From contig JAEUHM010000003.1 in assembly GCA_016795485.1 (NCBI GenBank), positions 1-64,000 of the forward strand: a stretch of DNA of 64,000 nucleotides, written 5' to 3'. Source of the DNA: Verrucomicrobiaceae bacterium. Its GTDB lineage: Bacteria; Verrucomicrobiota; Verrucomicrobiia; Verrucomicrobiales; Verrucomicrobiaceae. Positions within the stretch are counted from its first letter, which is position 1. Every line of letters starts with the position of its first letter. This document shows, one piece after another, positions 58,157-64,000 of the stretch. The position numbers were made by a program, and so were the translations under genes. The notes under the pieces are model-generated. The model worked only from the letters and a program-made list of their open reading frames with translations, did not search any database and was not told the DNA's origin.

Positions 58157-59575
58157 ATGCGGGGCAATGTCCTGAGTTGGATCGCTGAACGTGCTGATCA
58201 GCGTGCTGTGGCGCTGGAGTGCGCTGGGCGGCAGTTGAGTTATGGCGAGCTTTTGGAGGCGAGTCGGCAGTTGGCTGACCAAATCCGTGCGCGTTGCATG
58301 GACTTGCGTGAGGGGGTGCTGCGGATTGGGCTGCATTTCCCCAGTGGTGTGGACTATGTGCCGTTGGCGATGGCGGTGCTGCAAGCCGGTGCGTGTTTTG
58401 TTCCGGTGCCAGAGGAGCTTTCATGTGTTGAGAAGCAGGACTTGATCCAGCGTACGGCGTTGGATGCGCTGATCACCAGTGACGATCCGCCGGGTGCTCA
58501 TCCAATCAGTCACGGGGCGGTGAGGGCATGGTTGAGCGTGCTGAAGCGTGGTGAGTCGGCATTGGATGAAGTGGCGTTCACGGAGTTGAATCCAGCCTTC
58601 ATCCGGTTCAGCTCTGGCACGACGGGTGCAGCCAAGGGAGTGGTGCTGAGTCATGAGTCGCTCCGAGAGCGCATCATCTGCGCGAATCAAGCGCTGAAGA
58701 TCGGTGAGGGTGATAGGATTCTGTGGGTGCTGCCTATGGCGCATCACTTTGCGGTGTCGATTGTGTTGTATCTGTATTTTGGCGGGACGGCGATTCTTGC
58801 TGAAGGGGCGGCCCTGGGCTCTGACTTGCTAGAGATGGGACGCCGCACGTCTCCGACCGTGATGTATGGCAGCCCGCTTCATTATAGGCAGTTGGTGGGT
58901 GCGTGTGGGGGGGCAAAGGCAGGTTGGAGTGAGCTCCGCTTGGCGATTTCCACCGCTGCTGCCTTGGACTCCGCTACTGCTGATGCGTTTTGCTCGGCGT
59001 TTGGGCTGCCGTTGACTCAGGCGATGGGCATTATCGAAGCGGGGCTGCCTTTGGTGAATCTCGATGATGCAGAAGGTTGTCCGACAGCGGTTGGTAAGCC
59101 GCTGCCGGGCTGGGAGTGCCGCGTGTCTGAGGAGTCGGGTGAACTGCTGTTTCGTGGTCCCGGTATGTTTGATGCCTACCTTGACCCATGGACGTTGAGA
59201 GACGAGGTGCTGGACTCCGAAGGGTGGTTTCACACGGGTGATGTGGCGCAGATGGATGAGGCGGGTCGTGTGGAACTGGTGGGTCGGCTGAAGTCGATGA
59301 TCAACGTGGGCGGGATGAAGGTATTCGCTGAGGAGATCGAGCGGGTGATGGAGCAACATCCGTCGGTAGCGCGAGCGATGGTGACGGGCAGGGACCATGC
59401 TGTGTTTGGGGAGATCCCGATAGCCAAGGTGATGGCCAAAGGTGATGAGCGTGAGAGCAAGGATGTCTTGAGGTGGTGTCGCCAACGTCTAGCAGGCTGG
59501 AAGGTGCCAGCCGTCATCGAGTGGGTGGACCAACTGCCAACGACGGCGAGCGGCAAGCTCAAGCGCGCGGGGTAA
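58157..59575 (+). CDS. AMP-dependent acyl/aryl synthetase
   Basis: A 472-residue adenylate-forming enzyme. The P-loop-like motif F-S-S-G-T-T-G-A-A-K-G is at 151-161, the hinge motif G-R-L-K-S-M-I-N-V-G-G-M-K-V near 375-389, and the C-terminal catalytic lysine is in T-A-S-G-K467-L-K. Unlike the short PaaK-like protein at 42311-43363, this one is complete. It activates a carboxylic acid as acyl-AMP, then probably transfers it to CoA or a carrier protein. It starts 4 bp after the PagL-like gene, so a lipid-related acyl substrate is an attractive but unproven idea. Confidence 0.88.
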   Translation: MRGNVLSWIAERADQRAVALECAGRQLSYGELLEASRQLADQIRARCMDLREGVLRIGLHFPSGVDYVPLAMAVLQAGACFVPVPEELSCVEKQDLIQRTALDALITSDDPPGAHPISHGAVRAWLSVLKRGESALDEVAFTELNPAFIRFSSGTTGAAKGVVLSHESLRERIICANQALKIGEGDRILWVLPMAHHFAVSIVLYLYFGGTAILAEGAALGSDLLEMGRRTSPTVMYGSPLHYRQLVGACGGAKAGWSELRLAISTAAALDSATADAFCSAFGLPLTQAMGIIEAGLPLVNLDDAEGCPTAVGKPLPGWECRVSEESGELLFRGPGMFDAYLDPWTLRDEVLDSEGWFHTGDVAQMDEAGRVELVGRLKSMINVGGMKVFAEEIERVMEQHPSVARAMVTGRDHAVFGEIPIAKVMAKGDERESKDVLRWCRQRLAGWKVPAVIEWVDQLPTTASGKLKRAG

Positions 59576-59606
59576 AGAACGGCACGGTGGACGGCGTAGA
59601 GTCCTC

Positions 59607-62384
59607 ATGCGCTGCACTTTGTTTTTCGTATTGGTTTCCTCCATGGGGCTTGGGGCGGACCTGCCCCCAGACAAGACATCGGAGATCCCTGCTGCTGCCA
59701 AGCGAGAAGCCGTGGTGTCTGCTGGCAAGCCTAACGCTGCTCTGCCCGCACACACGCTGCCAAAAGGTTACACGCTGGAACTTGCCGCTGCCGCCCCTCT
59801 GGTGAATCACCCCATCATGGGCTGCCTGGATGACAAGGGCAGGCTCTATGTGGGCGATGGTGTGGGGGTGAACTGGAACAAGGCTCAACTGGAAGCAAAC
59901 CCGCCCAACCGGGTGCTGATGCTGGAAGACGCAGACCAGGATGGATGGTATGAGAAGAGCACTGTCTTTGCCGACAAGATGACGTTCCCGCAGGGTGCTC
60001 AGTGGTTGGATGGCTCACTCTACGTCTGCTCGCCACCCGGACTGTGGAAACTAACAGACAAAGACGGAGATGGCGTGGCGGAGGAGCGGAAGATGATCGT
60101 CAGCGGCTTTGACTACACCGGAAACGCTGCGGATGTGCACGGCCCGTTTTTGAACCCGAAGAACGGTAGGTTGTACTTCTGCCATGGTCGCAAGGGGCAC
60201 AAGGCTACGGATGCGAGTGGCCATGTGGTGCATGAGGGTCTCGCGTGCGGCATCTGGAGTTGCAAGCCGGACGGCAGTGATCTTGCTTGGCACGCGCTAG
60301 GCTGTGGGGACAATCCGGTGGAGGTGGATTTCACTCCTGCGGGCGATGTCGTGGGAGTTCAGAACTTGTATTACACGCAGCCTCGGGGTGACACGATCGT
60401 GCACTGGCTCTACGGCGGCGTTTATGAGCGCAGTGATCAGTTAAAAGCGATCGTGGGTGAAACGCGAACATTGGAAGCGATGCCTGTGATGTACAACTTC
60501 GGCCACGTGGCGGTGAGTGGCAGTTGCTTCTGGACGAGAAGCGAGTTTGGCAACGGACTTCAGTTCATGGTGACTCACTTCAACACGCAGCGGTTAGTGA
60601 GGATGGAACTAACGCCCCACGGCGGAAGCTTCAAAGCGACGGAGAATGAGTTTCTGAAGCTTGAGAGTCCGGATATTCACTTCACGGACGTGATGGAGCA
60701 GCCAGATGGCTCGTTGTTGTTGCTGGACACGGGTGGATGGTTTCGCATCGGCTGCCCAAGCTCGCTCATGGCTAAACCGGATGTGATGGGAGCGATCTAT
60801 CGCGTGCGGGCCACCAAGTCAGCACCCAAAACTCCAGCGTTGGCATCAACCAATGCTCACGACCAACTGCACCGGTGTGAAGAGATAGCGCAGACGAAGA
60901 ATCGCAAAGACGAAGACCGTGAGTTCTTGTTCGGACTGCTGGCGGGCGAGATAGACGCCCACCTCGAACACGCCGCTCTGCATGCCGTGCGACTCAATGG
61001 TTGGTCATTGCGTGACGCCTATGAGAAATCCCAGAGCACTGCATTTCAGCGGCGGACGTTGCGAATGGCTGCTGCGGAGAAGGATGGAAGTTCTACGTGG
61101 GGTCTGTCTGCTGCGGATAAGGCGCTGGGCTCGTCTGATACGCAACTGGTCCAGGTGGCAGGTCGCGAACTCGCTCAACCGGGATGGGACATCGCCGAAG
61201 TGGCGCGCATCATTGGCCATCATCTGCCGAAAGCCGCCACAAACGCCGAGCTGCGTGCGGCGCTCACTCCAGCCATCATCGCTGCGGGTTCAACCGATGA
61301 CATGACCAACGCGGTGACGTCCCTTTTGAACTCACAGGTCTCGTGGGCGCTGGAGATCATCGCGTCTGGAGGCATCAAGCCAAATGATGCGATGGTGAAG
61401 CGTCTCACGGAGGAACTGGCTGAGCCAAATGGCGCGCTGTTGGACGCAGTGAAGGCTCTCAAGCTGCCCGTCTTCGATGCGGAACTCGCCAAACTCGCGG
61501 ACAATGCAGCTTTGCCTGTCTCGCTGCGTCTGAAGGCGCTGGGCTCCATGACCAAGCGCAATGTCTCAGGGCCAGTGTTCTCCATGGTCGTGGGTATTCT
61601 CATGGATCAAGGAGCGTCTGCGGCAGCACGCATCCAAGCTGCGGGTTTGTTGGCACACTCAAGCCTCTCCCATGAAGAGAAGCGCCAGATGGCGCGAGCC
61701 TTCCGTGTGGTGGGTCCAGTGGAACTGAAGGAACTGCTGGGCCTTGTGCGCGGCTCAAAAGATGAGGCGCTGCTGCGAGAAATGGTGACGCAACTCGCGG
61801 CCAACCCGGCACTGATCAGTCAGCAAGAAAGCATTTACCGCACCGCCCTTGCCGACAAACCAACGGAGCTCTTTGAGAACATTCTGCTGCCCGCCTACCA
61901 GAAGGGCGTGGCGGGTATCGAGAGCAGAAAGCGCCGTCTGAGTGAGTTGGCGGAACTCGCCGCGAACGCTGACCCAGTGGCGGGGAAGAGCGCGTTCGAG
62001 TCAGGGAAGGGGACTTGCATCGCCTGCCATCGTATAGGTGACAAAGGGCGCGCGATTGGACCAGATTTGACCCACATCGGTGCGATAAGGAACGAGCGTG
62101 ACTTGCTCGAAAGCATTCTGTTTCCCAGCAACACACTCGCGCGGGACTACGAAGCGCATTTGATCGAGACGACCAAGGGCGAGAGCATCCTCGGGGTAGT
62201 GAAGAGCCACACCGCAGAGGGTTTGCTCGTCTGTGATGCTGCTGGAATGGAGAGGAACGTTCCCCACGAGACGATCACGGCCGACACGACATTGACCACG
62301 AGCTTGATGCCGATGGGGCTGGATCAGGTGATGCCAGAGGGTGAACTTCTTCAGTTGGTGGCTTATCTCAGAAGCCTGAAGTAG
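59607..62384 (+). CDS. PVC-type heme-binding CxxCH protein (membrane-bound dehydrogenase type)
   Basis: A 925-residue protein with a signal peptide (1-18). A propeller-like domain (~45-400: P-K-G-Y-x-L-E-L-A-A, D-x-G-R-L-Y-V-G-D, L-E-D-A-D-Q-D-G and F-P-Q-G) is followed by a helical HEAT-like region (~430-780). A single cytochrome c motif is C804-I-A-C807-H808, followed by G-P-D-L-T as in C-terminal heme domains of PVC proteins. These proteins are numerous in Verrucomicrobia and Planctomycetes and are thought to be periplasmic electron-transfer or sugar-oxidising proteins; the substrate is unknown. A second CxxCH protein gene follows after about 40 bp. Confidence 0.92.
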   Translation: MRCTLFFVLVSSMGLGADLPPDKTSEIPAAAKREAVVSAGKPNAALPAHTLPKGYTLELAAAAPLVNHPIMGCLDDKGRLYVGDGVGVNWNKAQLEANPPNRVLMLEDADQDGWYEKSTVFADKMTFPQGAQWLDGSLYVCSPPGLWKLTDKDGDGVAEERKMIVSGFDYTGNAADVHGPFLNPKNGRLYFCHGRKGHKATDASGHVVHEGLACGIWSCKPDGSDLAWHALGCGDNPVEVDFTPAGDVVGVQNLYYTQPRGDTIVHWLYGGVYERSDQLKAIVGETRTLEAMPVMYNFGHVAVSGSCFWTRSEFGNGLQFMVTHFNTQRLVRMELTPHGGSFKATENEFLKLESPDIHFTDVMEQPDGSLLLLDTGGWFRIGCPSSLMAKPDVMGAIYRVRATKSAPKTPALASTNAHDQLHRCEEIAQTKNRKDEDREFLFGLLAGEIDAHLEHAALHAVRLNGWSLRDAYEKSQSTAFQRRTLRMAAAEKDGSSTWGLSAADKALGSSDTQLVQVAGRELAQPGWDIAEVARIIGHHLPKAATNAELRAALTPAIIAAGSTDDMTNAVTSLLNSQVSWALEIIASGGIKPNDAMVKRLTEELAEPNGALLDAVKALKLPVFDAELAKLADNAALPVSLRLKALGSMTKRNVSGPVFSMVVGILMDQGASAAARIQAAGLLAHSSLSHEEKRQMARAFRVVGPVELKELLGLVRGSKDEALLREMVTQLAANPALISQQESIYRTALADKPTELFENILLPAYQKGVAGIESRKRRLSELAELAANADPVAGKSAFESGKGTCIACHRIGDKGRAIGPDLTHIGAIRNERDLLESILFPSNTLARDYEAHLIETTKGESILGVVKSHTAEGLLVCDAAGMERNVPHETITADTTLTTSLMPMGLDQVMPEGELLQLVAYLRSLK

Positions 62385-62421
62385 CGCAAGCCGCAGGCGA
62401 CTGGCTGCGTTCTAGTCCCCC

Positions 62422-64000
62422 GTGATCTTGTTTCGAACGTTCGTCCTCATTCTGCCTACTGCACTGCTCGCCCAGGATGGGAGGGTTGAGTTTTTTGAGA
62501 AGAAGATTCGGCCAGTGCTGGCCCAGGAGTGCTACGAGTGTCACTCGGCTGCTGGGAAGCAGAAGGGCGGCCTCCTTCTCGACTCCCGTCCCGGCTGGCA
62601 GGCTGGGGGCGACAGTGGCGAGGCTATCCTGCCCGGTAATGCGAGTGCCAGTCTGCTCATGCAGACCATCCGTCACACCCATGAAGACCTGAAGATGCCG
62701 AAGAACGGAGCACAACTGGATCCAGTTGTGCTAGGGGACTTTGAACGATGGATCAACGAAGGAGCCGTTGATCCGCGCGACCAACCGCCCTCAGCAGAGG
62801 AAGTGACACGCGACACGGACTGGAAGGCGGTGCTGGAACGGCGCAAACAGTGGTGGGCATTTCAACCGCCGAAGGTGAGTCGTTCAGATGGTCTTTCGAT
62901 GGATCACTTCGTGAATGAGAAGCTGGCTGAGAAGGGGCTTCAAGCAGCACCGCGCGCTGATGATGGCACGCTCATGCGGCGCTTCCATTACGTGCTAACA
63001 GGTTTGCCACCGTCAGTCGAGGAATCTGAGGCTTACCTCGAAGCCTGCAAAACCGATAGGCAACGGGCAACTCGGGATCTTGTAGACCGATTGCTCGAAT
63101 CGCCTCGATTTGGTGAGAAGTGGGCGAGGCACTGGATGGATTGGGTGCGCTATGCGGAAAGTTATGGAAGTGAGGGCGACCCACCCATTCCGTATGCTTG
63201 GAGATACCGGGATTACCTCATCCGAGCCTTCAATGCGGATGTCCCGTATCCACAGATGGTGAGAGAGGCGATTGCAGGTGATGTGCTGCCCAATCCTCGC
63301 ATCAATACGGAACTCAACATCAACGAGTCGGCTATCGGCATCGCGCAGTTGCGTATGGTGCTTCATGGCTTTTCTCCCACCGACTCGTTAGACGAGATGG
63401 TGACGTTTACCGACAATCAGATCGACACGGTGTCCAAGACCTTTCAGGCAATGACACTAAGCTGTGCGCGCTGCCACAATCATAAGTTCGATGCCCTGGG
63501 CCAAGCCGACTTCTACGCATGGTTTGGCGTCTTCAGCAGCACGCATCCTGGGGTGCTGGATGTTAATCTCCCGCAGCAAGAGGTGCGAGCCAAGCTGGTA
63601 AGCATCAAGGAGCAGATTCGTTCAGAGATAGGAAAAAGCTGGTTAAGTGCTGCAAAAACACTGCCAAAGACGCCCGCAAAAGACGCCAGCATGGGTTCTG
63701 TGACCCAGGAGACGTGGTGTCATCCAAAAGCACGCGCGGGAGACTTCTCGGTGGCATTGGAAGGAGACCGGATCATCCAAAGAGTCTATCCGGCAGGGAT
63801 GGTCAGCGACTTGATCACGGATCGGGAGCGAGTCGTGACCATCTCACCGACTCAGAAGTGTGAAGGAGGAACCCTGTGGGTGCGGTGTGCTGGCGGTGGC
63901 GGTGCTCGTGTGCGCTACATTGTGCAGAACTATCCGCGCACCGGAACCATCCACAAAGCAATCGATCTCAGTAAGCCAGAGGACAGTAAGTTCCGCTGGC
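62422..64000 (+). CDS. DUF1549/DUF1553-type CxxCH protein (PSD1-like), truncated by window end
   Basis: The frame starts at a GTG at 62422 (a TTG two codons later is possible) and runs off the window without a stop. A signal peptide (1-18) precedes a cytochrome c-like motif C37-Y-E-C40-H41 in the Planctomycete cytochrome C domain, with G-G-L-L-L-D. The DUF1549 region (~150-360) contains R-L-T-type sequences, W-M-D-W-V-R-Y-A-E-S and a second motif C348-A-R-C351-H352-N-H-K-F-D. The DUF1553 part lies beyond the end. Such proteins often follow PVC CxxCH genes, as here, and are presumed secreted redox proteins. Confidence 0.88.
   Translation, partial: MILFRTFVLILPTALLAQDGRVEFFEKKIRPVLAQECYECHSAAGKQKGGLLLDSRPGWQAGGDSGEAILPGNASASLLMQTIRHTHEDLKMPKNGAQLDPVVLGDFERWINEGAVDPRDQPPSAEEVTRDTDWKAVLERRKQWWAFQPPKVSRSDGLSMDHFVNEKLAEKGLQAAPRADDGTLMRRFHYVLTGLPPSVEESEAYLEACKTDRQRATRDLVDRLLESPRFGEKWARHWMDWVRYAESYGSEGDPPIPYAWRYRDYLIRAFNADVPYPQMVREAIAGDVLPNPRINTELNINESAIGIAQLRMVLHGFSPTDSLDEMVTFTDNQIDTVSKTFQAMTLSCARCHNHKFDALGQADFYAWFGVFSSTHPGVLDVNLPQQEVRAKLVSIKEQIRSEIGKSWLSAAKTLPKTPAKDASMGSVTQETWCHPKARAGDFSVALEGDRIIQRVYPAGMVSDLITDRERVVTISPTQKCEGGTLWVRCAGGGGARVRYIVQNYPRTGTIHKAIDLSKPEDSKFRW

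Noticed and set aside
1-64000. tRNA, rRNA or classical IS transposase genes
   Set aside because: None seen on reading the window: no tRNA T-loop context with a cloverleaf and no transposase motifs. Small structured RNAs cannot be excluded without a covariance search.

Overview
The window reads as chromosomal DNA of a Verrucomicrobia-type bacterium (PVC superphylum, Verrucomicrobiaceae/Prosthecobacter-like; the genus is inferred). The evidence is the gene content: a Minf_1886-type protein, PVC-type CxxCH cytochrome proteins with a DUF1549-type partner, SHD1-domain secreted proteins, a GloVer-repeat protein, a formylglycine sulfatase, a Tat-exported Gfo/Idh/MocA oxidoreductase, and large hairpin-rich dispersed repeats. 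I saw no tRNA, rRNA or CRISPR array.

Left part (1-13.2 kb). A three-gene sugar/sugar-acid cluster (Gfo/Idh/MocA oxidoreductase, HpaI-like aldolase, FAD-dependent oxidoreductase) lies behind two identical-length operator-like dyads. Next comes a small defence-like or mobile stretch (4.36-8.55 kb): a YhcG/DUF1016 PD-(D/E)xK nuclease gene carrying a row of in-frame hairpins and interrupted in frame by a compact GIY-YIG element with inverted-repeat ends; an unknown protein with an Rx4H (HEPN-like) motif; and a small protein overlapping a nucleotidyltransferase in another frame. Then follow a sialidase-like protein, a PQQ-like propeller protein, and a HemN-like radical SAM enzyme overlapping a chorismate-lyase-like gene.

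Middle part (13.2-47.3 kb). This holds a large secreted subtilase with a P domain, small envelope proteins, an Mla-type lipid transporter (permease, ATPase, MCE protein), Minf_1886 and an M16 peptidase. A Bat-type operon follows (DUF58, DUF4381-like, BatA, BatB+BatC fusion, BatD+BatE fusion), then a NagA-like deacetylase with an altered metal-site residue and an MFS transporter. Three tandem secreted SHD1 proteins lie divergent from a sulfatase. The block ends with a minus-strand run of a PaaK-like ligase, RsmB, UDP-glucose dehydrogenase and GDP-mannose dehydratase.

Right part (47.3-57.5 kb). This is a repeat-rich variable region: heptamer and nonamer arrays, three copies of a multi-hairpin element, a giant GloVer protein with twelve 50-residue units, a 134-bp tandem array, a 171-bp tandem array, a 15-copy 21-bp array open in several frames, and a 156-bp gene-fragment duplication around small membrane proteins. 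The window closes (57.5-64 kb) with a PagL-like outer-membrane protein, an AMP-dependent synthetase, a PVC-type CxxCH protein and a truncated DUF1549-type CxxCH protein.

The strongest candidate for something undescribed is the GIY-YIG element at 5341-5676. It is flanked by 12-bp perfect inverted repeats, carries an internal copy of the same motif as a palindrome, and adds exactly 112 stop-free codons to its host nuclease gene.
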